In this document: positions 27,394 through 36,310 of the stretch, piece by piece
Numbering within the stretch: the stretch's first letter is position 1
How the letters are laid out: the number at the start of each line of letters is the position of its first letter
Assembly: GCF_014197615.1 (NCBI RefSeq)
Contig: NZ_JACIFY010000002.1
Coordinates: forward strand, 1-64,000
Direction of reading: 5' to 3'
Length of the DNA stretch: 64,000 nt
DNA from: Rhizobium esperanzae
GTDB taxonomy: Bacteria; Pseudomonadota; Alphaproteobacteria; Rhizobiales; Rhizobiaceae
The notes under the pieces: generated by a model
The model's database searches: none
Seen by the model: the letters and a program-made list of their open reading frames with translations, nothing else
What the model was told of the DNA's origin: nothing
Made by a program: the position numbers and the translations under genes

Positions 27394-29643
27394 TTACTGG
27401 TTGGCTGCGACCGGGCGGACCAGCGCTGTGACACGGCGGATGGTGACGCGGCGGTTTTCCTGTTCGGGGCCTGACGTGTTGACCTTCAGGTAGCGCTCGC
27501 CGTAGCCCTGGGTCGCCAGGTTCTCCGGCGGGATGCCGTAGACGTCGGAGAGCACATTGGCGACCGATTCGGCGCGCTGGTCGGAGAGGACCAGATTGCT
27601 TTGATCGGTGCCGACGGCATCCGTATGACCCTCGATCAGGAAGGTCTCGCTCGGATCCTTCTTCAGCACCTGGCTGATCGCGTCGGCAACCTTGCGCAGG
27701 GTGCGCGCCTGGGTCATCGGGATCTCGGCGCTGCCGGTCGCAAAGGTCACCGTATCGAGGTCGATGCGGCGCACCTTGTCGCGGATACGGGCCGAATATT
27801 TCACCTCGTCAAGCGAATAGACACGTTCCACCGGCTCGACGGGCGGCTCGCTCAGGAACTCGTAATAATCCCGGTTCGGATCGCTGCGGGTATCGATGAT
27901 GTAATCGTTGAGCGGCACGCGCAGCCGCATCGGCGGCAGGTCGGCGCCCGGATCCTCGAAATAATCGCGGTCCGGATCCTCATAGAGGTCCTGGGAGTAA
28001 TAGAGCACGTGCTCGCGTCCGCGGGCATCGACGCGCGACCGCTGGATGATGTCACCGTAGCGATTGCGGATGGTGACGATGCGGTAGCCCTCCGGCCGCA
28101 TGATCGTCTCGCGGTAGCGATCACCCGACAGCTCCTCGTAGGTCGGCCGCTCGCCGTCGCGCAGGAACCGCCTGTCGTCGTCGCCGCGCACGATCACCTG
28201 ATTGTTGTACTGGATGATGACGCGGCTGTCGTCCTGGCTGTCGCTATACCGCGCACCGTCGGGGCGGGCAAATTGTGGCCGCTCGTTGAGCCTCGTGCCC
28301 TTCTCGCTGGTCACCGCCTCGAGCTTGATCGGCGCCGGCGCCTTGGCGCCGGTGGCGGCCTGCGCATCGGCATCCGAGGTCGGCACCTTCACCTCCTGGC
28401 TATCGCCGCGCTGCTTGTCGCGGTCGCGGCGGCCTTCCCGGCCCTTGCTGCGGTCGGCATCCTTATCGCTGTCGAGCACGGCGGCACCGTTCTCGACCGG
28501 CAGCACGACGGTCTCATTGCTCTTGGCCGGATCTGCAGCAATCTTCTTGCGGCGTTCCAGCTCCTCGGGCGATACTTTCTCAGGCGCCGGAATGGCCTGC
28601 TCCGCCTGCTGGCCACCATTGGCATCCGGCAGCGGCTGAGCGGTGTCGGTCGCCGGCGCGGCCGGCTGTTCACCGGCAGGCTTTGCCGCGGTGCCGTCCT
28701 TCGGCTTTTCTGCCGGTGCGACAGCAGGTGCCGCCGCCTTTTCTTCGGTCGCCTTGTCTTGGGTCGCCTTATCCTGGGTCGTCTTGTCTGCGGCCGGCTT
28801 CTCGCCAGTCGTCTTATCGGCGGGGGCTGCGGCCTCCCCCTTTGCCGGCTTCTGCTCGGCAGGCGCCTCGGCGGCAGGTTTTGCCTCCGGCTTGACTTCG
28901 GGCTTGGCCTGCTCCTCGGCCGGCGTCACCGCCTCAGGCGCAGCGGTCTCCGCCTTGCCCTTGCCTTTCTCTTTGCCCTGGGCCTTGTCCTGCCCCTTAT
29001 CCTGCTTGTCGCGCGGCCTCTGCTTGCCGCCATCCGGCTTGGCTTCAGGCTGAGCCTGCTCGGTCGCGGGCTGAGCCTCCTTCGCGGCCGGCTGCTGTTC
29101 CTGTGCCGGCTGAGCCTCCGGCTCGGCCTGCTGGGCTTCCTGCTTCTTAGGCTTTTTCGGTTTTTCCTGCGTTACCGGCTGCTGCTCCTGCTGCGGCGCG
29201 GCCTCCGGCTTTGCCTCGGGCTGGGCTTCCTGCTTGGCTTTCCGCTCGGGTTTGCTTTCGGCCTTGGGCGCGGGCTCCTCCTTCGGCGCTTCGGCCTTCG
29301 GCGGTTCCGGCTCTGCCTTGGGTTCAGGCGCCGGCGCCTCCTTCCGCTCCGCTTTCGGCTTTTCGGCGGGCGCTTCCTTCGGCTGCTCGGCGGCCGGAGC
29401 CTTTTCAGCCGGAGCCTCTTCCTTCTCCTTATGCTTTTTCTTCTTCAGCAGTTCCTCGTCGGAAGGTGCGTCGGCAGGCGCATCCTGCGCCACTTCGAAG
29501 CTTCCCTGGTCAACTTGCCGCACGGCCTCGGCCTGCGTCTGAACGCCGCGTATGGCGGCCAGCGCCGATGCCGGCTGGAAAGCCAGCGAGAGAGAAAGCA
29601 GCGGAAAAGCCGCGCTTGCGAACAATCTTGATTTCATGCCCAT
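27394..29643 (-). CDS. OmpA-family outer membrane protein with long Ala/Lys/Pro/Glu-rich region
   Basis: This 749-aa exported protein has a signal peptide ending near FQPASALA and a low-complexity Ala/Lys/Pro/Glu/Gln region of roughly residues 60-380. A beta-rich middle follows (PEGYRIVTIRNRYGDIIQRSR) and then a C-terminal OmpA domain (about 630-745) with GHTDAVGTDQSNLVLSDQRAESV and NRRVTIRRV for peptidoglycan binding. GAGGAAATCCG precedes the ATG. The extended region may span the periplasm between membrane and cell wall. Such repeats often vary in length among strains. Confidence 0.87.
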   Translation of the reverse strand: MGMKSRLFASAAFPLLSLSLAFQPASALAAIRGVQTQAEAVRQVDQGSFEVAQDAPADAPSDEELLKKKKHKEKEEAPAEKAPAAEQPKEAPAEKPKAERKEAPAPEPKAEPEPPKAEAPKEEPAPKAESKPERKAKQEAQPEAKPEAAPQQEQQPVTQEKPKKPKKQEAQQAEPEAQPAQEQQPAAKEAQPATEQAQPEAKPDGGKQRPRDKQDKGQDKAQGKEKGKGKAETAAPEAVTPAEEQAKPEVKPEAKPAAEAPAEQKPAKGEAAAPADKTTGEKPAADKTTQDKATQDKATEEKAAAPAVAPAEKPKDGTAAKPAGEQPAAPATDTAQPLPDANGGQQAEQAIPAPEKVSPEELERRKKIAADPAKSNETVVLPVENGAAVLDSDKDADRSKGREGRRDRDKQRGDSQEVKVPTSDADAQAATGAKAPAPIKLEAVTSEKGTRLNERPQFARPDGARYSDSQDDSRVIIQYNNQVIVRGDDDRRFLRDGERPTYEELSGDRYRETIMRPEGYRIVTIRNRYGDIIQRSRVDARGREHVLYYSQDLYEDPDRDYFEDPGADLPPMRLRVPLNDYIIDTRSDPNRDYYEFLSEPPVEPVERVYSLDEVKYSARIRDKVRRIDLDTVTFATGSAEIPMTQARTLRKVADAISQVLKKDPSETFLIEGHTDAVGTDQSNLVLSDQRAESVANVLSDVYGIPPENLATQGYGERYLKVNTSGPEQENRRVTIRRVTALVRPVAANQ

Positions 29644-29976
29644 CGGATTTCCTCGATCCTGTTTGAACTTCCTGAAGGCCGACAGGCCCTGCTTCCGCCC
29701 CTAGCGTCGCATTGAGGCGAAACGGCGAAATGGCAAAGCGCCAAGCTGCCGATTTGTTCCGGTTCTAGGAATTCGGGGATTAACCTTACATGAATGTTGC
29801 AGTCCGGCGCCGTTCATCTCGCCCGCTGTTTGCGCGGCAAATCGCGCGGGAATTTCTGTTGCATTTCCATGAAAAAAAGTCTGATTATCGCGGCAAGGCG
29901 GTGCCCCGTCACCGTTGAACAGCAGCCGTCAGCCCAAGAGAAAAATGCGCGACGGCTACCAACAGAGAGGATCCTC
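29644..29976. other. divergent intergenic region, no gene seen
   Basis: These 333 bases lie between the OmpA-family gene and the amino-acid binding protein gene. Frames here lack ribosome sites and recognisable domains. An in-frame extension of the binding protein is rejected because the signal peptide starts at 29977. The region must contain both promoters, but I see no clear consensus. Confidence 0.5.
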
Positions 29977-30750
29977 ATGCATATCTCCACCCGTATTTTC
30001 GCGGCAGCCTCGATCGCGGCGATGTCTCTCTTTGCCGGCTCGGCCATGGCCGACGGCGAGAAGTATGTGATCGGCACCGATTCGACCTATCCGCCCTTCG
30101 AATTCGTCGATGCCAGCGGCACGATCCAGGGCTTCGACATCGACATCACCAAGGCGCTCTGCGCTGAGATGAAGGCCGAATGCTCCTTCGTCAGCACCGA
30201 TTGGGACGGCATCATCCCGGCGCTCAACGCCAAGAAGTTCGACATGATCGTCTCCTCGATGTCGATCACGCCGGAGCGCCTCAAGCTCGTCGACTTCTCC
30301 AACAAGTACTACAACACCCCTCCGGCCATTGCCGTGCCGAAGGATTCGAAAATCACTGACGTTGCCGGCCTCAAGGGCAAGGTCATCGGCGCACAGACTT
30401 CCACGACGCATGCCAACTACGCCGAGAAGCACCTCGCCGACACCGAGCTGAAGCTCTATCCGACGGCTGACGAATACAAGCTCGACGTTTCCAGCGGCCG
30501 TGTCGATGCCGTCATCGACGACGTCGTCGTGCTCTCCGAATGGGTCAAGTCCGACGCCGGCGCCTGCTGCAAGATCCTGACGACCCTGCCGGTCGACAAG
30601 GAAATCAACGGCAACGGCGCCGGTATCGCCATTCGCAAGGGCGATCCGCTCAAGGAAAAGCTCAACACCGCAATCGCTGCGATCCGCGCCAGCGGCGAGT
30701 ACAAGAAGATCCAGGACAAGTACTTCGATTTCGACGTTTACGGCGAATAA
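29977..30750 (+). CDS. polar amino-acid ABC transporter, periplasmic binding protein
   Basis: This 257-aa exported family-3 solute-binding protein has a signal peptide ending FAGSAMA. The signature GTDSTYPPFEFVDASGTIQGFDIDI and the segment MIVSSMSITPERLKLVDFSNKYY follow. It resembles the HisJ/ArgT and OccT/NocT group, which bind Lys, Arg, ornithine or opines. The ATG at 29977 follows AGAGAGGATCCTC. The two permease genes lie downstream after an intrinsic terminator that would keep their expression lower than that of the binding protein. Confidence 0.92.
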   Translation: MHISTRIFAAASIAAMSLFAGSAMADGEKYVIGTDSTYPPFEFVDASGTIQGFDIDITKALCAEMKAECSFVSTDWDGIIPALNAKKFDMIVSSMSITPERLKLVDFSNKYYNTPPAIAVPKDSKITDVAGLKGKVIGAQTSTTHANYAEKHLADTELKLYPTADEYKLDVSSGRVDAVIDDVVVLSEWVKSDAGACCKILTTLPVDKEINGNGAGIAIRKGDPLKEKLNTAIAAIRASGEYKKIQDKYFDFDVYGE

Positions 30751-30778
30751 GAAATTCGGTATCTGGCCGACAAAAGCG

Positions 30779-30814
30779 AATGGCGGAAGGCTTGCTCTTC
30801 CGCCATTTTTGTTT
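30779..30814 (+). terminator. intrinsic terminator/attenuator between binding protein and permeases
   Basis: Ten-base arms AATGGCGGAA (30779-30788) and TTCCGCCATT (30798-30807) enclose a 9-base loop and are followed by TTTGTTT. It sits between the binding-protein stop and the first permease gene, the usual place for partial termination in ABC importer operons. Confidence 0.8.
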
Positions 30815-30864
30815 GACAAAGGTAGCAAGATCAAAACGGCAAAAGCCGTGAGGGGAATCCACGC

Positions 30865-31671
30865 ATGGGCGGATTGTTTTCCGCGCTCGGCTCCTTCTGG
30901 AGCTCACTTGTGCACATTTTCGATCCGCTGTGCGGACCCGTCGGCATCTTCACCTGGTTTGGTCAGTCGACGCTTCTTGCGTGCGGCGATACCGGCTGGG
31001 GCGACGAGATCGCGCTCGGCTTGCAAGTTACCGTTTCGGTGGCGATCGTCACCTTGCCGATCGGGCTTGTCATCGGTTTTCTCGTGGCGCTGGGCCAGCA
31101 GTCGGAGGAAAAGCCGCTGCGGCTGGCGGCCGGCATCTACACCACGATTTTCCGCGGCCTGCCGGAGCTTCTGACGCTCTTCATCATCTATTACGGCATG
31201 CAGATGCTGATCCAGTCTCTGCTGACCTTCGTCGGTTATGATGGACCGCCGGTCGAGATCAACGCCTTCCTCGCCGGCGTCATCGCGCTGTCGGTGGTCT
31301 TTTCCGCCTATTGTTCGGAAGTGCTGCTCTCGGCCTTTCGCGCCATTCCCAAGGGGCAATATGAGGCGGGCGACGCGCTTGGGCTACATCACGGCCGCAC
31401 GCTGCGGCTGATCATTCTGCCACAGCTCGTGCGCATCGCGCTGCCGGGCCTGACAAACCTCTGGATGGTGCTGCTGAAGGACACCTCCTACGTCTCGATC
31501 ATCAGCCTTGCCGATATTCTGCGCCAGACGAGCGTGGCGGTACGCGTAACCAAGGAACCCTTCTTCTTTTATGGGCTGGCCTGTTGCCTCTATCTGGTGC
31601 TCGCCGTCCTCTCCTCCTTTCTGCTCGTCTATGTCGAGCGCTGGGCCAAGCGTTCGGAGGTCCGGCGATGA
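30865..31671 (+). CDS. polar amino-acid ABC transporter permease (HisQ-like)
   Basis: This 268-aa inner-membrane permease has about five to six hydrophobic segments. It carries the family motifs LGLQVTVSVAIVTLPIGL, YTTIFRGLPELLTLFIIYYG and the EAA loop YEAGDALGLHHGRTLRLIILPQLVRIALPG. GAGGGGAATCC precedes the ATG. It overlaps the second permease gene by 4 bases (ATGA). It should form a heterodimeric channel with that protein for the amino acid brought by the upstream binding protein. Confidence 0.91.
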   Translation: MGGLFSALGSFWSSLVHIFDPLCGPVGIFTWFGQSTLLACGDTGWGDEIALGLQVTVSVAIVTLPIGLVIGFLVALGQQSEEKPLRLAAGIYTTIFRGLPELLTLFIIYYGMQMLIQSLLTFVGYDGPPVEINAFLAGVIALSVVFSAYCSEVLLSAFRAIPKGQYEAGDALGLHHGRTLRLIILPQLVRIALPGLTNLWMVLLKDTSYVSIISLADILRQTSVAVRVTKEPFFFYGLACCLYLVLAVLSSFLLVYVERWAKRSEVRR

Positions 31672-32498
31672 GCTACGCTGAAACATTGATCCCGCCGCAG
31701 CCCGCGCCCCGTAAAGTGGCAAAGCCGATAACGGGCGCCCGCCTTGCCGGCTATATTCTCGTTGCGATTTGGGCGTTATTCGCCGCGCTGCTGGTCTACA
31801 CCGTCATCAATGGCTGGGATCCAGAGAAGTTCACCCGCTATGGGCCGCGCTACCTGCACGGACTTGGGGTAACACTGAGCCTCGTTGCCATCTCCGTCGC
31901 CTGCGGCGCTCTCCTATCGCTGCCGCTCGCGATGGCGCGCCTGTCGAGCGGCCGGGTGCTGAACTGGCTGGCCTACGGCTATATCTACTTCTTCCGCGGC
32001 ACGCCGCTGCTTGCACAGCTGTTCCTGGTCTACTACGGCCTCGGCGTGTTCCGGCCACAGCTGGAGGCCGTCGGTCTCTGGTGGTTCTTCCGCGAAGGCT
32101 GGTATTGCGGTCTTTTTGCCATGACCATCAATACCGCGGCCTACCAGGCGGAAATCTTGCGCGGCGCTATCGAAAGTGTACCGCACGGCCAGCGGGAGGC
32201 GGCGGCCGCACTCGGCATCCACAAGTTCATCGCCTTCCGCAAAGTTGTCCTGCCACAGGCTCTCATCGTCGCACTTCGCCCCTATGGCAACGAGATCATC
32301 CTGCTGATCAAGGGCTCGGCGGTCGTCGCCATTATCACCGTGCTCGACCTGATGGGCGAAACCCGCTACGCCTTCTCCCGCACCTTCGACTACCAGACCT
32401 ATTTTTGGGCGGCGATATTCTATCTCTCCATCGTCGAGGCATTGCGCCATCTCTGGGCCTGGATCGAGCGCCGCCTGACCCGCCATCTCAAGCGCTGA
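31668..32498 (+). CDS. polar amino-acid ABC transporter permease (HisM-like)
   Basis: This 276-aa permease has an extended N-terminus (about 30 residues), then HGLGVTLSLVAISVACGALLSLP and YIYFFRGTPLLAQLFLVYYGLG. The EAA loop is HGQREAAAALGIHKFIAFRKVVLPQALIVALRPYGNE. The ATG overlaps the stop of the preceding gene. No ATPase gene follows; the next genes are unrelated, so the importer must borrow an ATPase encoded elsewhere. Function otherwise follows the first permease. Confidence 0.91.
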   Translation: MSYAETLIPPQPAPRKVAKPITGARLAGYILVAIWALFAALLVYTVINGWDPEKFTRYGPRYLHGLGVTLSLVAISVACGALLSLPLAMARLSSGRVLNWLAYGYIYFFRGTPLLAQLFLVYYGLGVFRPQLEAVGLWWFFREGWYCGLFAMTINTAAYQAEILRGAIESVPHGQREAAAALGIHKFIAFRKVVLPQALIVALRPYGNEIILLIKGSAVVAIITVLDLMGETRYAFSRTFDYQTYFWAAIFYLSIVEALRHLWAWIERRLTRHLKR

Positions 32499-32716
32499 TG
32501 CATGACGCCCAAACCTGTGTCGCGGTTTTGGGAACTGCGCGCATCAACGGGAAACCGCTTGGCAGCACTCTCGGCAATATGCTGCCAAGCCTTTGATATT
32601 AAAAATCAATTGTTCTTTTCTGAAGTGCCTGTAAAGTTTTCGTCAACCACTCGCATGCTTCCATATCACGCAGCGCTAATAAGCGCGCGAGTGGGAACGA
32701 GAAGAAGCGGAATACG

Positions 32717-32983
32717 ATGCACAAGGACATGGAAAAGCAACTGCAGGGCTACGGTCTGACGACAGCCCAGATCCTCTACCACCTGCCCGACCACCCGGCG
32801 ATCCTGCAAAGCTACGTCTGGCAGGAGTATGACCTCGCCCCCGATTTTCCCGAAATGCGCGGCTTCCTGAAATTCTGGGAAGAAAAGCTCGACGGGCCAT
32901 TGCACTCGGTGCGCTACGTCCACCGCAAGCTGATCTCGGCAACCGAGTGGCGGGCGCTGAAAGGCGAGTTCATCCTGCACTGA
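32717..32983 (+). CDS. usg: Usg family protein (alphaproteobacterial trp-associated small protein)
   Basis: This 88-aa soluble protein contains LTTAQILYHLPDHPAILQSYVWQEYDLAPDFP and FLKFWEEKLDGPLHSVRYVH, which I recognise as the Usg family found beside tryptophan genes in many alphaproteobacteria. No trp gene is adjacent here. GAAGAAGCGG lies upstream of the ATG. The biochemical function of the family is not known to me. Confidence 0.85.
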   Translation: MHKDMEKQLQGYGLTTAQILYHLPDHPAILQSYVWQEYDLAPDFPEMRGFLKFWEEKLDGPLHSVRYVHRKLISATEWRALKGEFILH

Positions 32984-32998
32984 TCGGAGCCGGCTACG

Positions 32999-33724
32999 TC
33001 AGACATGCGCCTCGCCGTGACCGAACTCGCCCTCGTCGCGGTCGGGACGCAGGGCGAAAGCGAGCATACCGAGATAGAAGGTAAGGACGATGGCAATGAC
33101 GACAAGGCCGGGAATCGGCCCGAGCACGGCATTGTCGATGACATAGGTCCATGATTGCGCCTGCAATGCCGGCATACCTTCCGTCTGCAGTTTCGGCGTC
33201 GAGATCTTCAGGCACCAGGCAAGCAACAGGATCAGGTACATCCAGCCGTAATTGCGCTTGAGACGGCGGTGCATCGCCTCGTGATAGCTCAGCAGAAAAC
33301 GTGGCTTGCGCAGGCTGTTTGCGATAACCGTAGCCCATTCGCTGCCGGCATTGGCGTCGGGCGCCATGATCTGGGCGAAATAGCAGCGCTCGACCTGGCG
33401 AATACGGGCCCGGTAAATATCGAAGAAGCGGTAGCGTCGCGCCTCTATCATCAGCAGCAGCGTCACCAGCATGATCCCGAACAGCAGCACACCGTGATGC
33501 GAGGTCGGCGTCGACAGCGACACCGACAGCAGCGCCGCCACAACGGTGATCGCCCAGTTCGACGTCCGGTCGATGCGGTCGCGCCAACTCGTCATCCGCC
33601 CGAGTTCGCCGCGGTAATAATGGCTGAGCGAATTGGTGATTTCACCAGGCGTGCCGGGCATCAGCGGTATCCGCATACCCTCTTCCTCCCTTGCCGACGG
33701 CACCCTGTCCTGCTTGGTCTCCAT
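32999..33724 (-). CDS. DUF2270 integral membrane protein
   Basis: This 241-aa protein contains ITNSLSHYYRGELGRMTSWRDRIDRTSNWAI and the segment RYRFFDIYRARIRQVERCYFAQIM, typical of the DUF2270 family. Three to four hydrophobic segments are predicted (near residues 65-85, 90-110, 170-190 and 205-228). The ATG at 33724 (METKQDRV) is chosen because GGGAGGA lies 7 bases ahead; an earlier in-frame ATG has no such site. It is convergent with usg. Its function is unknown. Confidence 0.85.
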   Translation of the reverse strand: METKQDRVPSAREEEGMRIPLMPGTPGEITNSLSHYYRGELGRMTSWRDRIDRTSNWAITVVAALLSVSLSTPTSHHGVLLFGIMLVTLLLMIEARRYRFFDIYRARIRQVERCYFAQIMAPDANAGSEWATVIANSLRKPRFLLSYHEAMHRRLKRNYGWMYLILLLAWCLKISTPKLQTEGMPALQAQSWTYVIDNAVLGPIPGLVVIAIVLTFYLGMLAFALRPDRDEGEFGHGEAHV

Positions 33725-33879
33725 GGTTTTTCCTCCCTTCGTCTTCTTTTCAGCCGGTCGATCATAGGTAATCGTCATTCTGCGCCTGCAAGCGCGCCAT
33801 TGCAAAACATCGAAAGCGGCCTTAGAGCCATGCCTGAAACAAAGAGCCATGCCTGAAAACACAGAAACGGTGAATTGCG

Positions 33880-34698
33880 ATGGCAAAGAAGATCGACGAA
33901 GAAGCCCTCGGCGAAGCCTACAACCGCGCGCTGGCGCTGGAAAAGGCCGGCGATGTCGACGCGGCCGTAGCAGCCTATGAGGAAGTCCTGGCAATCGACC
34001 CCGACGATCACGGTGGCGCGGCCGTGCGCATCGCCGCGATGGGTCGCGGCGAAACGCCGGTCAAGGCGCCCGATGCTTATGTCGAGACCTTGTTCGACCA
34101 GCATGCCGAGGTTTTCGAAGACGTGCTCGTCGAGCAGCTCGGTTATCACGTGCCGATGCTGGTGCGCCAACGCCTGCAGGCCTTGAAGCTCGGGCCGTTC
34201 AAGCGGCTGCTCGATCTCGGTTGCGGTACCGGCCTGACCGGCGGCGCCCTGCGCGACATCTGCGAGGATATGACCGGCATCGACCTATCGGAGAATATGG
34301 TCGAAATCGCCCATGAGAAAGATCTCTACGAGACGCTCTTCGTCGCCGAGGTCGAGGATTTCCTCGACGACAATGACGAGGAAGCCTTCGACATCATCAC
34401 CGCCACCGACGTGCTGCCCTATCTCGGCGCGCTCGAACCGCTGTTCTTCGGCGCCGCCGAGAACCTGGCGCCCGGCGGCCTGTTCGTCTTTTCGTCGGAA
34501 ACCCTGCCGGAGGAGACCCTCGCCGGCCGCGCTTACATGGTCGGCCCGCACCAGCGCTTCGCCCATGCCGATGCCTATGTGAGGGAACGGCTGACAGCCA
34601 CCGGTTTCGAACTCGTCGAAATAACCGATATCAACGTGCGTATGGAAGACGGCCAGCCGACGCCCGGCCATCTGGTGATCGCCAAGTATCTCGGCTGA
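33880..34698 (+). CDS. SAM-dependent methyltransferase with N-terminal TPR-like helices
   Basis: This 272-aa protein begins with about 45 residues resembling a TPR pair (YNRALALEKAGDVDAAVAAYEEVLAIDPDDHGG). A class I methyltransferase fold follows with motif I LLDLGCGTGLTGGAL, GIDLSENM, and ATDVLPYLGALEPLFFGAAENLAPGGLFVFSSET. It resembles the 'TPR domain methyltransferase' family whose substrate is unknown. It is divergent from the DUF2270 gene. Confidence is high for methyltransferase and low for the target. Confidence 0.88.
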   Translation: MAKKIDEEALGEAYNRALALEKAGDVDAAVAAYEEVLAIDPDDHGGAAVRIAAMGRGETPVKAPDAYVETLFDQHAEVFEDVLVEQLGYHVPMLVRQRLQALKLGPFKRLLDLGCGTGLTGGALRDICEDMTGIDLSENMVEIAHEKDLYETLFVAEVEDFLDDNDEEAFDIITATDVLPYLGALEPLFFGAAENLAPGGLFVFSSETLPEETLAGRAYMVGPHQRFAHADAYVRERLTATGFELVEITDINVRMEDGQPTPGHLVIAKYLG

Positions 34699-34764
34699 CG
34701 GAATAGTTGCACGATTGGCGAAGTATCTGTTGCGCGATTTCTTCCGACCTGATACTTAGTCGAT

Positions 34765-34779
34765 CGGTAAAGTTTACCG
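34765..34779. promoter_or_regulatory. palindrome upstream of GST-ArsR-SRPBCC operon
   Basis: CGGTAAAGTTTACCG is a perfect 7+7 inverted repeat with one central base, 23 bp ahead of the GST start. It could be an operator, for example for the ArsR-type regulator encoded in the same operon. No supporting second site is seen. Confidence 0.4.
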
Positions 34780-34801
34780 CAACGATCGGAAAGGTCGCCG
34801 C

Positions 34802-35488
34802 ATGTCGCTCGTTTTCTATGGACATCCGCTCGCCTCCTTCTGCCACAAAGTGCTGATTGCGCTTTATGAAAACGGCACGCCCTTCGACAATCGTCTCGTC
34901 GATCTTTCCGACGAGAGTTCGCGCGCCGATCTCTTCCGCTTCTGGCCGGTCGGCAAGATGCCGCTGCTGAGGGACGAAGCGCGCGACAGTACCATTCCCG
35001 AAACGTCGATCATCATCGAATATCTCGATCACTACTATCCCGGTCCCGTTCGCCTCCTGCCGCTGGAGATCGACCGTGCGCTGCAGGTCCGGTTGTGGGA
35101 CCGTTTCTTCGACCACTATGTCCAGGCTCCGATGCAGACGCTCGTCAGCAATCGCCGGCGCCCCGAGGGCACGGCCGACGAGATCGAGATGGCAGCCGCC
35201 AGGACGACACTCGCCACCGCCTATGCGATGATCGAAAAGCAACTCGCCGACAAGCAATGGATAACGGGGGAAGCCTTCACCATGGCCGATTGCGCCGCGG
35301 CCCCCGCCCTCTTCTATGCCGAGACGCTGGTGCCGTTCTCACAGGACCAGCCGAAGCTTCGCGCCTATTACGATCGGCTGCTGGCTCGCCCGCCCTTTGC
35401 AAGAGCGCTGGAAGAGGCCCGCCCCTACTTCAAATTCTATCCCTATCATGACAGGCTGCCGGCCCGCTTCCGGGATACGGCGGGATGA
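34802..35488 (+). CDS. glutathione S-transferase family protein
   Basis: This 228-aa soluble GST has an N-terminal thioredoxin-like domain (LVFYGHPLASFCHKVLIALYENGTPF, cis-Pro VGKMPLL, ETSIIIEYLDHY) and a helical C-terminal domain with the conserved WITGEAFTMADCAAAPAL segment. It starts the operon GST-ArsR-SRPBCC, overlapping the ArsR gene by 4 bases (ATGA). It is probably involved in detoxification of an electrophile; the substrate is unknown. Confidence 0.9.
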   Translation: MSLVFYGHPLASFCHKVLIALYENGTPFDNRLVDLSDESSRADLFRFWPVGKMPLLRDEARDSTIPETSIIIEYLDHYYPGPVRLLPLEIDRALQVRLWDRFFDHYVQAPMQTLVSNRRRPEGTADEIEMAAARTTLATAYAMIEKQLADKQWITGEAFTMADCAAAPALFYAETLVPFSQDQPKLRAYYDRLLARPPFARALEEARPYFKFYPYHDRLPARFRDTAG

Positions 35489-35826
35489 TCGAAAGCCAGG
35501 CGGATCTCGACCGCATGTTCCATGCGCTTTCCGACCGCAGTCGCCGCGGTATGATCGACCGCCTCGGTCGCGGGCCGGCTTCCGTCACCGAGCTGGCAGC
35601 ACCGCTCGCGGTCGCCCTGCCGACGGTGATGAAGCATCTGCAGGTGCTGGAGGACAGCGGCCTCGTGCTCTCCGAAAAATCCGGCCGGGTACGGACCTAC
35701 CGCCTGCAGCAGGATGCGCTTGCCGCCGTCGAGCGCTGGGTGGAACAGCGAAAGACCCGCTGGAGCGCCGCCTTCGACAGGCTGGATCAATATCTTGCCG
35801 AAGAGACGGAGACCTTTCCCGAATGA
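35485..35826 (+). CDS. ArsR-family transcriptional regulator (first module)
   Basis: This 113-aa winged-helix protein (RRGMIDRLGRGPASVTELAAPLAVALPTVMKHLQVLEDSGLVLSEKSGRVRTYRL) has no obvious metal-binding Cys motif (no CxCxxC). It belongs to the ArsR group that pairs with SRPBCC proteins. It overlaps the genes before and after it by 4 bases each. Partner: the SRPBCC protein encoded next. A second ArsR-SRPBCC pair lies 2 kb away on the other strand. Confidence 0.9.
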   Translation: MIESQADLDRMFHALSDRSRRGMIDRLGRGPASVTELAAPLAVALPTVMKHLQVLEDSGLVLSEKSGRVRTYRLQQDALAAVERWVEQRKTRWSAAFDRLDQYLAEETETFPE

Positions 35827-36299
35827 CGACACCATCCGCCGAACACGCCACCTTCGTCATCGAGCGCCACCTGAAGGCGCCGCTCGCCCGTGTCTTCCGC
35901 GCCTGGTCGACGCCGGAATCCAAGCGCCAATGGTTCGCCTGCCACGGTGAATGGGTGACACTGGATTACGCGCTCGATTTCCGCCCGGGCGGCGCCGAGA
36001 GGAACCACGTCGCCGATTCCGACGGCCTCCTGCACGCTTTTGACGCTCAGTATATCGATAACGTGCCCGATGCCCGCATCATCTACGCTTACGAGATGAA
36101 GCTCGGAGAAAGGCGGATCTCCGCCTCGCTCGCAACCGTCGCCTTCGAAGCCGAACCTGCCGGCACCAGAATGGTCTTTACCGAGCAGGTCGTCTTCCTC
36201 GACGGCTACGCCGACAACGGCGCCCGCCTCCAAGGCACCGAGATCGGCCTCGACAATCTCGAACTTTTTCTCGAGCGTGAGACGAGCCCGATCCATTAA
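35823..36299 (+). CDS. SRPBCC (AHSA1-like) domain protein (first module)
   Basis: This 158-aa single-domain START/Bet v1-like protein contains FVIERHLKAPLARVFRAWSTPESKRQWFACHGEWV, GTRMVFTEQVVFLDGYADNGAR and LDNLELFL, typical of the AHSA1/COG3832 family that binds hydrophobic ligands. The ATG overlaps the ArsR stop. Physical pairing with ArsR is common in bacteria, but the ligand is unknown. Another, rather different, SRPBCC protein lies at 37582-37992. Confidence 0.88.
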   Translation: MTTPSAEHATFVIERHLKAPLARVFRAWSTPESKRQWFACHGEWVTLDYALDFRPGGAERNHVADSDGLLHAFDAQYIDNVPDARIIYAYEMKLGERRISASLATVAFEAEPAGTRMVFTEQVVFLDGYADNGARLQGTEIGLDNLELFLERETSPIH

Positions 36300-36310
36300 G
36301 CGAGCAACGC

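Noticed and set aside
27601..29631. A 676-aa open frame on the plus strand opposite the OmpA-family gene
   Set aside because: It is rich in Leu and Arg because the opposite strand is Ala/Lys/Pro/Glu-rich. It has no ribosome site or domain, and the minus-strand protein has clear signal peptide and OmpA motifs.
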